Shown here: one piece after another, positions 55,344-64,000 of the stretch | Position numbering within the stretch: the stretch's first letter is position 1 | Layout: each line of letters opens with the position of its first letter | NCBI GenBank assembly: GCA_014695195.1 | Contig: JACJNW010000026.1 | Coordinates: 62,001 to 126,000 of the forward strand | From: Cyanobacteria bacterium FACHB-DQ100 | GTDB taxonomy: Bacteria; Cyanobacteriota; Cyanobacteriia; Leptolyngbyales; Leptolyngbyaceae | Reading direction: 5' to 3' | DNA: 64,000 nt | Program-made: the position numbers and the translations under genes | The notes under the pieces: generated by a model | What the model was told of the DNA's origin: nothing | The model's input: only the letters and a program-made list of their open reading frames with translations | Database searches by the model: none

Positions 55344-56110
55344 TTCGTCTCGATCTGTTTGAGCATCTCCAAGCAGCGATGAGCGCTCCGCAAGAGGCCC
55401 AACTGCTGGATCTCTTGCGGGAATTCGATGCGGTAATTTCAGGTCTAGAGGATCGCGCTGTGCTGGAAGTGGCAGCCAATGCCCTGCTTCAACTGGCGAC
55501 GATCGTCGAAGCCAAGTACGTGGGTGTAATCGAGGCAGTGAAGGCGGAAGTGCAACCGCGTGGGGCGAGAGACCCGGTGGTGTCGATCGACTTCTTCGAT
55601 GCCTTTGTGCGGCGATCAATGGTGGTGGATTTCGAGGAATTCATCGAGCCGATCCCGCTACTGCCGCTGCCCTGTAATCTTGAGGGAGACTGGTCGGTTC
55701 CCCATGACTTGCGATCCAATTACATTTCAGAGGCAGCCGTGGCGCAGGCAATTCGCGAAGCGATGATTGATGACGCGGTTGTCCTGCTTGATGCGTTACC
55801 GGATCGTCAGCCATTGATCGATATTGATGCGATCAAAGACCTTTCGCACGGAGAAGAGATTGAGGCTTGGACAACGGAACTTGTCGCGATGATGGAAAAG
55901 CTGCAACAACGCAAACGGAAGACAATTTCATTGCTTGATCTGGTTTGCACCTTGGAGATTTCTCGAACTCAATCAGGACGGAAAAGATGTCTAATCGATC
56001 TGTGGATGACTTTTTTGCTCGGCAAACACCCTTATCAGTTACGTCGTGCTGCTCATAATTTCTACAGCTTGGTTGGAATCGAAGTTGTGTGTGAACCCGA
56101 TCCAAATTAA
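55340..56110 (+). CDS. Hypothetical protein coupled to the Cys-rich gene
   Basis: ATG 55340 has GGAGG 7 bases upstream and overlaps the previous stop codon. It is preferred over an in-frame GTG at 55301. The 256-residue protein is mostly alpha-helical and acidic (LREFDAVISGLEDRAVLEVA; FFDAFVRRSMVVDFEEFIEP). The C-terminal 60 residues (RKTISLLDLVCTLEISRTQS, LIDLWMTFLLGKHPYQLRRA) end in a predicted helical bundle. I do not recognise it. The coupling suggests the two proteins act together. Confidence 0.6.
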   Translation: MIRLDLFEHLQAAMSAPQEAQLLDLLREFDAVISGLEDRAVLEVAANALLQLATIVEAKYVGVIEAVKAEVQPRGARDPVVSIDFFDAFVRRSMVVDFEEFIEPIPLLPLPCNLEGDWSVPHDLRSNYISEAAVAQAIREAMIDDAVVLLDALPDRQPLIDIDAIKDLSHGEEIEAWTTELVAMMEKLQQRKRKTISLLDLVCTLEISRTQSGRKRCLIDLWMTFLLGKHPYQLRRAAHNFYSLVGIEVVCEPDPN

Positions 56111-56206
56111 TCGAAGAGTTAGGAGGCTGTGAGATCTGCGGGAAGTCGCAAATACGATCTGAGGCGGTACTGATGCTCCTATAGATGTCAAGGTCTTTTT
56201 TGTGTT

Positions 56207-56659
56207 CTAAGCATGACTCACGCCAGACACTTTAAGAGTCGGGCATGTTTTACGAATGAGATGATAGATCTCTCGTGCTACATAGCGTTTGAGACAGCGG
56301 ATGATCTCTCGTTTCGACAACCCTTGTGCTGTCCGACGGGTAACGTAGTCCTGGGTCGGCTGATGCCATCGCATGCGCACAATCACGACGCGAAACAAAG
56401 CAGCATTGGCTTGACGACTGCCGCCTCGGTTTAAGCGGTGGCGCTGCGTTTTGCCCGAAGAGGCTGGAATCGGACAGACCCCACACATCTTTGCAAAGGC
56501 AGCTTCGGAATGGACGCGATCAGCATTCTCGCCAAAGGTGAGCAGCATTTCAGCAGCGGTATCCGTACCAATGCCAAACGCTTGCACTAATTCGGGCGCT
56601 GCTTCTTGGGTGAGCTTTGTCAGGTGCTGAGTGTGTGCTTCAATTTCCTCATGTAACTG
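56207..56659 (-). pseudogene. IS110-family transposase, C-terminal fragment
   Basis: The minus strand reads QLHEEIEAHTQHLTKLTQEA, VQAFGIGTDTAAEMLLTFGE and GVCPIPASSGKTQRHRLNRG to a stop at 56207. This is the Transposase_20 domain of IS110-type enzymes, including the conserved G(I/V)CPxxxxSG. The N-terminal DEDD catalytic domain is absent. The fragment ends at the TCA that is the target duplication of the IS5-type element at 56663. Confidence 0.8.
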
Positions 56660-56662
56660 TCA

Positions 56663-57841
56663 ACTGGTTGCGGGTTTGCTTCAGAGTTGAGTTGAAGTAA
56701 TGAACAGCAAGGTCAAATTGAGCTTTCAAAGCACCAGAACGAGCGAGTTAATCGTTTTTCTACGGCTTTCGCCCCGATTCCCGTTTTCAAAGGACGACAA
56801 ATCTGGGTCTCTGCCGCAGAGACCTCCAAGAGAATGAAGGACAAACAAAAGGGTTAGCTCTGGCAGAAATGCCGGAGATTGATCATCGTGTAAGCCAAGA
56901 TTTTCAAGGCGTAGTGCAACCCACTGATCCGCTCGAAGCGCAGCAGTAAGCGCTTAAACTTATCCTCCCACGCGAACACTCGCTCGATTGTGCGAAAGCG
57001 TTCTTGCAAGATGGCTGAGTCGAAACTCGGTTTGCGTCCTCGTTTCGGAGTCTTTCTCCCACGCGGATTTGCAGGAATGTTGGGAACCATGCCGCGATTG
57101 AAAATCGCTTTGCGGTTGGCTCGACTATCGTAAACTCTATCCAAACTGACGATTGTTTGGCTCAGATCAAGTCCGACCTGCTTGGCAATCCGGGTCACTT
57201 GTGGCAGTGCTTCCGGCAATAGCGGTGACTCGTTTCGATTCCCAGGGGCTGCAATAAAAGGCGCAATCACATTGCAGTTGCGGTCACAGAAAGCAACGAC
57301 TTTATCTCCTTTGAGATGTTTGTGCCCACTGTATCCAAGATTGTCCCCGCCTTTCTTTGCTGAGGTCGTTGTGCCGTCGCCGTGGATCACGCTGATGTCG
57401 AGCAACTCCTGCTGATGAAGTTGCAGAACCGAACCTGCGAAAATGGCATCGAAACACCCCTGGGTTTCATAGCGCCGAAAAGCGGAATAGATTCAAGTGT
57501 AGTGGATTTCCGGCTGCCCCGCTTTGTTCTGCTGGATCGGCAGTTCTTTCCACTGGCAGCCGAGGTACAAGAGTTTCAGGATGTAGTTGAAGATCGCGTG
57601 CAAAGAGAGCTTTGGTTGAGGACCACGACTGCCGAGGTGCAAGTGGGGCAAGACAAATTCTTCAAACTGTTCTCGGGTCAAATGTGTGGGAATCGATTGC
57701 CACTGTTGAGATTGAGCCATTCTTGCTCCAAGCGACTGTCAAACGAAAAAGACTTGAGCCATTTTAGTCAGAAACGGTAGAAGCTCAGACAATCAGGAGC
57801 TTTCAGACAAATTCACCCAGGCGGGAAAACCCGCAACCAGT
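56663..57841 (-). mobile_element. IS5-type insertion sequence, 1179 bp, with 15-bp inverted ends and TCA duplication
   Basis: The left end ACTGGTTGCGGGTTT (56663-56677) is the exact reverse complement of the right end AAACCCGCAACCAGT (57827-57841). The triplet TCA flanks it on both sides (56660-56662 and 57842-57844), a TNA-type target duplication as made by the IS1031 group of IS5. The transposase gene inside is on the minus strand. Confidence 0.8.
56854..57720 (-). pseudogene. IS5-type transposase with in-frame TGA
   Basis: From ATG 57720 the protein reads MAQSQQWQSIPTHLTREQFE ... GCQWKELPIQQNKAGQPEIH, YT, and stop TGA at 57493-57495. The same frame then continues IYSAFRRYETQGCFDAIFAG, GDGTTTSAKKGG, SLDRVYDSRANRKAIFNRGM and RFRTIERVFAWEDKFKRLLL to 56854. 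The DDE residues (D in HGDGTT, D in SLDRVYD, E in RTIERVFAW) are all after the stop. A CGA to TGA change would explain it, since related enzymes have Arg at this place (recalled, not checked). The element itself looks intact, so it may move if another copy supplies transposase. Confidence 0.75.
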
Positions 57842-58205
57842 TCAAAGATAGTAGAGGGCATAACCTGTTTGGGTTTCTCCATCAACCACGGCAACCAACG
57901 ACACCTCTAAACCTTTCTCGACTTGGCTGTGGCAACCATTGTAAAATTCATCTAACCCGAAGGTCTTCTTACCGCTTTTGGCGATAAAGGAACAGTCCAT
58001 CACCGCGATTGTTAGATGGTTCTCAGGAATCGCCGCTTGGATCAGGGCAGCATTGAACGCCGTGAAGTCGAACCGTTTCTTGAACAGTCGGCGGTAGGTT
58101 TTCTCGCTCAGGTCACTGTAACGACTCAAATTGGTAAAGTTCACCTTGCCTCAGAATCGTGGCAAATAAGGTCGTCATCACGCTCAATTGCGGTTTGCGA
58201 AAACG
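57842..58205 (-). pseudogene. IS4-superfamily DDE transposase fragment
   Basis: The minus strand gives MTTLFATILRQG, then after a frameshift near 58145 NFTNLSRYSDLSEKTYRRLF, IAVMDCSFIAKSGKKTFGLD, FYNGCHSQVEKGLEVSLVAV, VDGETQTGYALYYL. This is the first catalytic Asp region of a DDE transposase. It ends exactly at the IS5-type insertion. Without that insertion its frame would read YYL, TGA, then QLHEEIE of the IS110 fragment. The space 58206-58463 shows nothing else. Confidence 0.65.
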
Positions 58206-58463
58206 CCCACTTTGGCAAGTAGGCTCTGTACAATGCTCATACAGCTATCCATCCGGTGCGTTACATTTACAATTCGCGCCCATAAAGGATGGATGGCTTT
58301 TCTGTCTACTGCTGATCCTAAAATTATCCGAACCATTGTTTTCATTAACTCATTCTTTAGGAACTTGTTTAAGGTGAAGGATCAAGTTGTGATCTTATAC
58401 AGTTTGAAATTACAGTCGAATTCCGATCTAAAACATCAGCTTTGCAGCTAAAGGGTTTATTCT

Positions 58464-61400
58464 ATGACCTCCCATCCGTCCGAGCAGCAGAATTCACCCC
58501 AACCTTCGATGGAAGCGTCTGATCTAACGCCGCAGCCCGAAATTGATGCTCCCTTCCCGATCGTGGGGATCGCTGCTTCTGCGGGTGGACTAGAAGCGTT
58601 CAAACAATTACTGAGCCATCTCCCAACTGATACCGGAATGGCATTTGTGTTGATTCAGCACTTAGCACCCGATGCTAAAAGCTTGTTGAGCGAGATATTA
58701 AATCGAGTGACGGAGATGCCCGTCAACGAAGTGCAAGATGGCATGACGATCGAGCCAAATCAAGTCTTCGTGATTCCACCGAATACGAAGATGACGATGG
58801 AGGATGGAACACTACGACTGACAGCCCGCGAAAAGGTATATGGCAAATATATGCCGGGTGATGCCTTTTTTGCGTCCTTAGCCGCCGATTGCGGACACAA
58901 AGCGATCGCGGTTGTGTTATCGGGGACAGATAGCGATGGTTCAGTGGGCTTGAAGGCGGTGAAAGCGTCGGGTGGTATCACCTTCGCTCAGTGTGAAGGA
59001 ACCGCACAGTTTGATGGGATGCCAAGTACGGCTGTAGCGACGGGCGCAGTCGATTTTGTGCTGCCGCCCCAACAAATTGCCGAGGAACTGGCAAATCTCA
59101 GTCGCAGTCCCTTTGTTGCTCGCCCATTTTCGTCGATTGTGGCTGAGGAATCTCTTGAAAGTAGCGAGGAAGCCCTGTTCACAATTTTCGCGCTGCTGCG
59201 ATCGACGACGGGTGTTGACTTTAGCCGCTACAAATCCAACACAATTGATCGACGAATTCAGCGTCGGATGCTGCTCTACAAGCTGGAGCGATTGGAGAAT
59301 TATGCTGAGTATTTACAAGGGCATCCGGCTGAAGTGCAAGCATTATATGAAGAAATTCTGATTCACGTCACTAGCTTTTTCCGCGATCCTGATGCTTTTG
59401 AACTGCTGCAAGCGCAAGTTTTTCCAACTATTACGCAAAACAAGTCGGCAGAATTTCCGATTCGTATCTGGGTGGCAGGCTGTTCGACCGGTGAGGAAGT
59501 CTACTCGATCGCGATTTGTTTGCTAGAGTTTTTGGCAGATAAAGCGACTCAACCCCCGATTCAGATTTTTGCCACCGACATTAGCGAGATGGCGATCCAC
59601 AAAGCACGAGCGGGCATTTATTCCGAGAATCAAATGGTGGATGTTTCGCCAGAACGCCGCCGCCGATTCTTCTATACGCTGGAAGGCGGCAATTATCAAA
59701 TCAACAAGATGGTGCGCGAGCTGTGTGTGTTTGCACGGCAGGACTTAGGTAGTGATCCGCCCTTTTCTAACTTAGATTTGATTAGCTGTCGGAATGTGCT
59801 GATTTATCTCGGAGAGGCACTGCAAAAACGGGTCATGCCCATCTTTCATTACAGCCTTAATCCAACCGGATTTTTGCTCCTGGGAACCTCAGAAAGCACC
59901 GGGAAATACTCTGACTTATTTACAGTAGTCGATAAAAAGTGCAAACTCTATACCAAGAAGCTAATCGCCAATCGTCCGGCGTTTTCCTTTGTGACCAGCA
60001 ACTATTCGATCGTGAAGCCCGATGAGCGTTCTCGTGTGAACTCGGTTGCGATCGAGCGATTTGACTTACAGAAAAAGGTGGATCAACTGCTCTTGATTCA
60101 CTATGCTTCCGTGGGAGTGGTGGTCAATGACAAGATCGAAGTTCTGCAACTTCGGGGAGATATCGATCGCTATCTCAAACTCGTTCCTGGAACTGCCAGC
60201 TTCAATCTCTTCAACATGGCGCGAGAAGGCTTGCTGATCGAGCTACGCGCCGCAATTTATCAGGCACAACGGCAAAACGTTCCCGTCACCAAGACTGGGG
60301 TACACCTGACACAGGGAGAGCGATCGAGCATTGTGAATCTTCAGGTGATTCCGTTTAAGACCCCAACCGAGGAACGTCACTTTTTAGTGCTGTTTGAAGA
60401 AGCGCCTCCGATTGTGAGCAATGCGATCGAGTCGGAGAGCATACCAGGAGATTTAGAGCGTGAAAATGCTCGGCTGAGACAGGAACTCGCCTCCGCAAAT
60501 CAAGAGCGGATGGCAATACACGAATATCTGCAAGTGGTAATCTCAGAACAGGAGCATATTCATCAAGATCTCAAAGTTGCAAACGAGGAAATCCTGTCGA
60601 GCAACGAGGAGTTACAAAGTACCAACGAAGAGTTAGAAACAGCGAAAGAAGAGATTCAAGCCACCAACGAAGAACTGAATACCACGAACGAAGAACTTCG
60701 CAGCCGCAATTCGGAATTACACCAAGTTAACAACGATTTAACGAATTTACTTGCCAGCATTAACATTCCGATTTTGATGCTGACAAACGATTTACGCATT
60801 CGACGGTTTACCCCGATGGCGCAACGCTTGTTCAATTTCATTCCGGCTGATGCTGGACGACCGCTCAGCGATATCCGAGCCAATCTGAACATTCCCGACT
60901 TAGAACCGCTGATTTTAGAAGTTCTAGACACACTGAGCGCCAAAGAGTTAGAAGTCCAAACGCAAGGCGGACATTGGTACACGCTCCGCATCCGTCCGTA
61001 TCGCACTATCGAAAATCAAATCGATGGCGTGGTGATCGTCATGATTGACATTGACGCGCTGAAACGGAGTGGCACTAAGCTCGAAGCAGCCCGCAACTAC
61101 GCAGAAGCGATCGTGGAAACAGTGCAAATGCCATTGATAGTGCTGGAGTCGGATTTTCGAGTCAACACAGCGAATCGATCGTTCTATGAAACGTTTCAGG
61201 TTTCACCGTCTGAAACCGCACAGTCATCGATTTTTGACCTGGGTAACGGGCAGTGGAATATTCCCGCACTGCGATCGCGCTTAGAAGACGTGCTTGCCGA
61301 TAATGTCCCGATTCATAATTTCGAGGTCGAGCATCAATTTGAACACATTGGGCAGAGAACGATGTTACTCAATGGTTGGAAAGTTCTTCAAGAAGGTGAT

Positions 61401-62681
61401 GTGCAACGAATTTTGCTGGAGATCGAAGACATTACTGAGCGCAAACAGTTTGAAATCGAGCGATCGCGTCTACTTGAACAAGAGCAAGCCGCTCGTCAAG
61501 AATCAGATCTGGCAAATCGTGCCAAAGACGAATTTCTCTCAAATCTCTCCCACGAACTGCGAAACCCGCTCAATATCATGCTGGGATGGTCACAAATTCT
61601 TCGCACCCGCAACCTAGAAGAAGAAGCTGCCGCTCGCGCGATCGAACTGATCGAGCGCAGTGCAAAAACACAAGCGCAGTTGATCAATGATCTGCTGGAT
61701 GTGTCGCGGATTATCAGTGGAAAGTTGAACCTCAACACTCGACGACTCGATCTGGCGATGGTGGTGATAAGTGCGATCGAGGCGGTGCGGCTAGCGGCAG
61801 ATGCGAAGTCGATTCAACTCGTTTCGCATTTAACTTCGGTCATGGTTGTGGGCGATGTCGATCGCTTACAACAAGTGCTTTGGAATCTTTTGTCGAATGC
61901 AATTAAGTTCACACCATCCGGTGGACGAGTGGAAGTCACGTTAGAATGGGTGGAGAATCAAGCGCAGATTCGAGTCAGTGATACAGGGCAGGGTATTCCA
62001 GCAGATTTACTACCCTATGTCTTTGATCGCTTTCGTCAAGGAGATTCTAGCAGTACCAAAACCAGTCAGGGACTCGGACTCGGCTTATCGATCGTGCGGT
62101 ATCTCGTCGAGCTTCATGGAGGCACGATTGAGGCAGCAAGTCCCGGTGAAAACCAAGGTGCGACCCTAACCGTCAAGTTGCCGCTGCACTTCACGCAGAA
62201 TGCGACTCAGATAGAGCCTTCATCTGAAGAGGGGCGATTGCCGACCGATTTAGAATCAACCGATACAGCAGAACAGATAGATTCATCGATCTCTGAAGTC
62301 CCCTCACTAGCAGGGCTGTGTGTTCTAGCAGTCGATGATGATGCTGGAAGTCGCGACTTGATCAAATGGATATTACAAGACCTTGGGGCTGAAGTAGTCG
62401 TTGTTACCTCAGCAAGAGACGCGATCGCAGTGTTAACCGAGAATCCTGTCCGATACAACTTGCTGTTAGCGGATATCGGAATGCCAAGAGAGGATGGTTA
62501 TTCCCTGATTCGTCAAATCAGAGCGCTTGAGGTCGGCGGACAGATTCCCGCGATCGCGTTGACGGCTTATGCTAGCGATCGAGAGCGTCCGCTCTCGATC
62601 CAGGCTGGATTTCAGCTCCATCTGACGAAGCCGATTGATTCAGTGCAATTGGCAAACGCGATCGCTAATCTGGCAAGATAA
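58464..62681 (+). CDS. CheB-CheR-PAS-histidine kinase-receiver hybrid
   Basis: A 1405-residue signalling protein. CheB methylesterase domain at residues about 30-215, with Ser in IAASAGGLEAFK, His in LIQHLAPDAK and Asp in LSGTDSDGS. CheR methyltransferase at about 235-500, with SAM-binding VAGCSTGEEVYSIAI. A long coiled coil (about 660-760, repeats of NEELxxxNEELxxx) is followed by PAS-like regions (about 770-880 and 885-990). HisKA has the phospho-acceptor in FLSNLSHELRNPLNIMLG (about 1029). HATPase has NAIKFTPSGG, DTGQGIPADL and GLGLGLSIV. The C-terminal receiver has DDDAGSRD and phospho-Asp in LLADIGMPREDGY (about 1336). All catalytic residues are present. No chemotaxis receptor lies nearby. 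Probable role: sensing linked to methylation-type control; the output is unknown. Confidence 0.95.
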   Translation: MTSHPSEQQNSPQPSMEASDLTPQPEIDAPFPIVGIAASAGGLEAFKQLLSHLPTDTGMAFVLIQHLAPDAKSLLSEILNRVTEMPVNEVQDGMTIEPNQVFVIPPNTKMTMEDGTLRLTAREKVYGKYMPGDAFFASLAADCGHKAIAVVLSGTDSDGSVGLKAVKASGGITFAQCEGTAQFDGMPSTAVATGAVDFVLPPQQIAEELANLSRSPFVARPFSSIVAEESLESSEEALFTIFALLRSTTGVDFSRYKSNTIDRRIQRRMLLYKLERLENYAEYLQGHPAEVQALYEEILIHVTSFFRDPDAFELLQAQVFPTITQNKSAEFPIRIWVAGCSTGEEVYSIAICLLEFLADKATQPPIQIFATDISEMAIHKARAGIYSENQMVDVSPERRRRFFYTLEGGNYQINKMVRELCVFARQDLGSDPPFSNLDLISCRNVLIYLGEALQKRVMPIFHYSLNPTGFLLLGTSESTGKYSDLFTVVDKKCKLYTKKLIANRPAFSFVTSNYSIVKPDERSRVNSVAIERFDLQKKVDQLLLIHYASVGVVVNDKIEVLQLRGDIDRYLKLVPGTASFNLFNMAREGLLIELRAAIYQAQRQNVPVTKTGVHLTQGERSSIVNLQVIPFKTPTEERHFLVLFEEAPPIVSNAIESESIPGDLERENARLRQELASANQERMAIHEYLQVVISEQEHIHQDLKVANEEILSSNEELQSTNEELETAKEEIQATNEELNTTNEELRSRNSELHQVNNDLTNLLASINIPILMLTNDLRIRRFTPMAQRLFNFIPADAGRPLSDIRANLNIPDLEPLILEVLDTLSAKELEVQTQGGHWYTLRIRPYRTIENQIDGVVIVMIDIDALKRSGTKLEAARNYAEAIVETVQMPLIVLESDFRVNTANRSFYETFQVSPSETAQSSIFDLGNGQWNIPALRSRLEDVLADNVPIHNFEVEHQFEHIGQRTMLLNGWKVLQEGDVQRILLEIEDITERKQFEIERSRLLEQEQAARQESDLANRAKDEFLSNLSHELRNPLNIMLGWSQILRTRNLEEEAAARAIELIERSAKTQAQLINDLLDVSRIISGKLNLNTRRLDLAMVVISAIEAVRLAADAKSIQLVSHLTSVMVVGDVDRLQQVLWNLLSNAIKFTPSGGRVEVTLEWVENQAQIRVSDTGQGIPADLLPYVFDRFRQGDSSSTKTSQGLGLGLSIVRYLVELHGGTIEAASPGENQGATLTVKLPLHFTQNATQIEPSSEEGRLPTDLESTDTAEQIDSSISEVPSLAGLCVLAVDDDAGSRDLIKWILQDLGAEVVVVTSARDAIAVLTENPVRYNLLLADIGMPREDGYSLIRQIRALEVGGQIPAIALTAYASDRERPLSIQAGFQLHLTKPIDSVQLANAIANLAR

Positions 62682-62766
62682 ATCAGGAATGGTTCTAAAG
62701 GTAGACAGCAAGTGTTGAATGCGCGAATAGTATAGAGATATAACAAAACATTAAGGAATGTTAATC

Positions 62767-62967
62767 ATGCAAGCCAACAAAGCAACTGAATTACCCCCAA
62801 TCGCTGAAGCATACAATGGAGCTGATCGCAACGCTTTCTTATTTGGTTGGAAGCCTCAAGCTGAACTCTGGAATGGACGCTTTGCGATGATCGGTTTCAC
62901 CGCATATCTACTTTGGGACTTGGCTGGCTACAGCGTCGTCCGCGACCTGCTGCATCTAGTGAAGTAG
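62767..62967 (+). CDS. hli: High-light-inducible (Hli/Scp) chlorophyll-binding protein
   Basis: ATG 62767 has AAGGA 9 bases upstream and is preferred over ATG 62758, which follows that site too closely. The 66-residue protein has a single transmembrane helix with the chlorophyll-binding signature AELWNGRFAMIGFTAYLLWD (ExxNxRxAMxGF). Hli proteins sit in thylakoids, bind chlorophyll and carotenoid, and protect photosystem assembly under excess light. The length is normal. It is a single gene with its own strong terminator. Its presence beside transposons suggests a mobile accessory copy. Confidence 0.93.
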   Translation: MQANKATELPPIAEAYNGADRNAFLFGWKPQAELWNGRFAMIGFTAYLLWDLAGYSVVRDLLHLVK

Positions 62968-62997
62968 AAAGTAAATCTTTTACAATTAGAAGAATGC

Positions 62998-63031
62998 AAA
63001 GCCCTTTTCCAGCGATTGGAAAAGGGCTTTT
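62998..63031 (+). terminator. Strong rho-independent terminator after hli
   Basis: GCCCTTTTCC (63001-63010) and GGAAAAGGGC (63018-63027) form a perfect 10-bp stem, extended by AAA/TTT, with a 7-base loop and a T-run. It is symmetric enough to work in both directions, between hli and the opposing IS982 gene. Confidence 0.85.
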
Positions 63032-63057
63032 GACTATGGTTGCCTAGAACCTAAAGT

Positions 63058-64000
63058 AACCTGAGTTCGGGTTAAGCCGGAAGCAGCAAATTGTGGTTAA
63101 TCGCAATTGAGGGCTTCTTCGGTTGATGGCAATACGCAATCAGCCCACCGAGAATGTTGACAAAGCAGTTGACCGCAGAGCGATGGCGCGAATGCTCAAT
63201 CTGCGAAATGTTCTTCAACTGGTCAATGATCGTTTCGATAATGGAACGCTTGCGGAGCAACAGACGGTCGTTGAGAGGCATTAATCGCTGTTTCATCTTG
63301 CGTTTGAGTTTAGTGATGAGTTGAATGCCTGCGGTGTTGAGCAGTTGTTTGGCGAGCTTCTGCGACACATAGCCCTTGTCAGCAAATACTTTACCGAACA
63401 ATTGCCGCAACAGTTGTGGCACAGGTTTGCGGTCATCGGTGTTGCCAGGAGTCAGGATGATGTTGAGCAATTCGCCTCGGTCATTCACCACCAGATGCAA
63501 CTTGAAGCCAAAGAACCAATCGACCGAGGTTCTGCCCCGCTCGGCAATGTTCTCAAACACTTTGTTGCGCTCAATCCGGCGGTTGTGGCAGACGCTCAAC
63601 GCCGTGGAATCCATGAAACTAATACCGCTACACGACCCGAAACACGAGCGCAAGTAGGCGCACATCGGGACTAACGTTCCTGGAATCCATTCGATAAAGC
63701 GTTGATAGCTCACCAAGCCCGGAAATGCACCTGTCCACTCGCTCTGGACTTTCTCTTGATAGTAGGTTTTGAAATTGCGATAACACGACTGATGAAACGC
63801 TATCAGAATCGTCATGATTTCGCTCACGCTCAGACTGCGGCGTCGATTGCGTACTTGGAGTCCACTTCCCAAAAGTTGCTGTTTCCAGCGTGGTTCAAAG
63901 CTGTTGCAGAAATCATCGACCGAGCAGAACAGGTCTTCTAGACTAAGCATGAGGGCAAACTGGGCGCGATTTTTAGCAATTTCAGCCTATCGGGTTTGCC
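63058..64000 (-). mobile_element. IS982-family insertion sequence, right end outside window
   Basis: The left end is near 63058, where ACCTGAGTTCGGGTTAA resembles IS982 terminal repeats. The matching repeat is not seen before base 64000, so the element continues beyond the window. It contains one complete transposase gene. Confidence 0.6.
63072..63950 (-). CDS. IS982-family transposase
   Basis: A 292-residue DDE transposase of the IS982 family starting at ATG 63950. Catalytic positions: Asp in [13 protein letters not shown] (near 115), Asp in [11 protein letters not shown] (near 190-195) and Glu in [13 protein letters not shown] (near 238). The [20 protein letters not shown] and [12 protein letters not shown] segments are family hallmarks. 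The frame is intact from start to stop, so the element may be active. Confidence 0.92.
   Translation of the reverse strand: MLSLEDLFCSVDDFCNSFEPRWKQQLLGSGLQVRNRRRSLSVSEIMTILIAFHQSCYRNFKTYYQEKVQSEWTGAFPGLVSYQRFIEWIPGTLVPMCAYLRSCFGSCSGISFMDSTALSVCHNRRIERNKVFENIAERGRTSVDWFFGFKLHLVVNDRGELLNIILTPGNTDDRKPVPQLLRQLFGKVFADKGYVSQKLAKQLLNTAGIQLITKLKRKMKQRLMPLNDRLLLRKRSIIETIIDQLKNISQIEHSRHRSAVNCFVNILGGLIAYCHQPKKPSIAINHNLLLPA

Noticed and set aside
55140..55619. A 159-aa antisense frame
   Set aside because: It overlaps two coupled plus-strand genes with good ribosome sites, and its composition (Arg/Pro/His-rich) is typical of a shadow frame.
1..64000. Repeated GCGATCGC octamers as a special repeat
   Set aside because: These are HIP1 sites, abundant across most cyanobacterial genomes; used only as evidence for the host group.
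1..64000. tRNA or rRNA genes
   Set aside because: I looked for cloverleaf-like and conserved rRNA stretches in the intergenic spaces and saw none; a covariance-model scan would be decisive.

Overview
The window looks like part of a cyanobacterial plasmid or plasmid-derived accessory region. Evidence for a cyanobacterium is the many HIP1-type GCGATCGC octamers, a high-light-inducible (Hli/Scp) chlorophyll-binding protein, a DUF4058 protein, two Uma2 nucleases and a CheB-CheR-kinase hybrid typical of filamentous cyanobacteria. A Leptolyngbya-like host is possible but is inference only. Evidence for a plasmid is a conjugation-type VirB4 with small membrane partners, a primase-like gene and a probable initiator flanking an iteron array, a parAB pair with two near-identical 24-bp palindromes, resolvase and integrase genes, and many transposon remnants.

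Layout. 1-4053 (minus): end of a type IV secretion/conjugation operon (VirB2-like, VirB3/TrbD-like, VirB4-like, and a secreted protein cut by the window edge). 4.8-13.2 kb: serine recombinase, RecD2-type helicase, TnpB transposon with its own ribbon-helix-helix gene, small DUF6788-like genes and a primase-like gene. 13.2-14.0 kb: iteron array, the best replication-origin candidate, followed by a 680-aa HTH protein that may be the initiator. 16-21 kb: second TnpB element, GIY-YIG protein, clusters of inverted repeats around small broken genes, HsdM and IS6 remnants. 20.8-23.4 kb: phosphodiesterase, parB, parA and parS-like palindromes. 23.4-28.8 kb: decayed S9 peptidase gene, tyrosine recombinase, DUF4058 protein.

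The most striking block is 28.8-52.8 kb. Secreted proteins and two paralogous LuxR-type regulators precede two giant genes for an ABC (Tc) toxin: a TcB-TcC fusion of 2529 aa with a variable C-terminal payload, and a TcA-like subunit of 3362 aa. The TcA protein carries an N-terminal peptidoglycan-binding domain, two carboxypeptidase-regulatory-like domains and an inserted PA14 domain. A dyad CAATACG-N8-CGTATTG, perfect or near-perfect, lies in front of both regulator/secreted-gene pairs and also in front of the Tc genes. It links them into one candidate regulon.

52.8-64 kb: IS6 remnant, two Uma2 genes, a translationally coupled pair of unknown genes, a nested transposon scar (an IS5-type element inside a fused IS110/DDE remnant, with a TCA target duplication), the hybrid chemotaxis kinase, the Hli gene with a strong terminator, and an IS982 element cut by the right edge. 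A second theme is a set of small proteins sharing a GPYxYxR...YxGK-like core. Three of the four sit beside clusters of inverted repeats, each cluster with its own repeat sequence.
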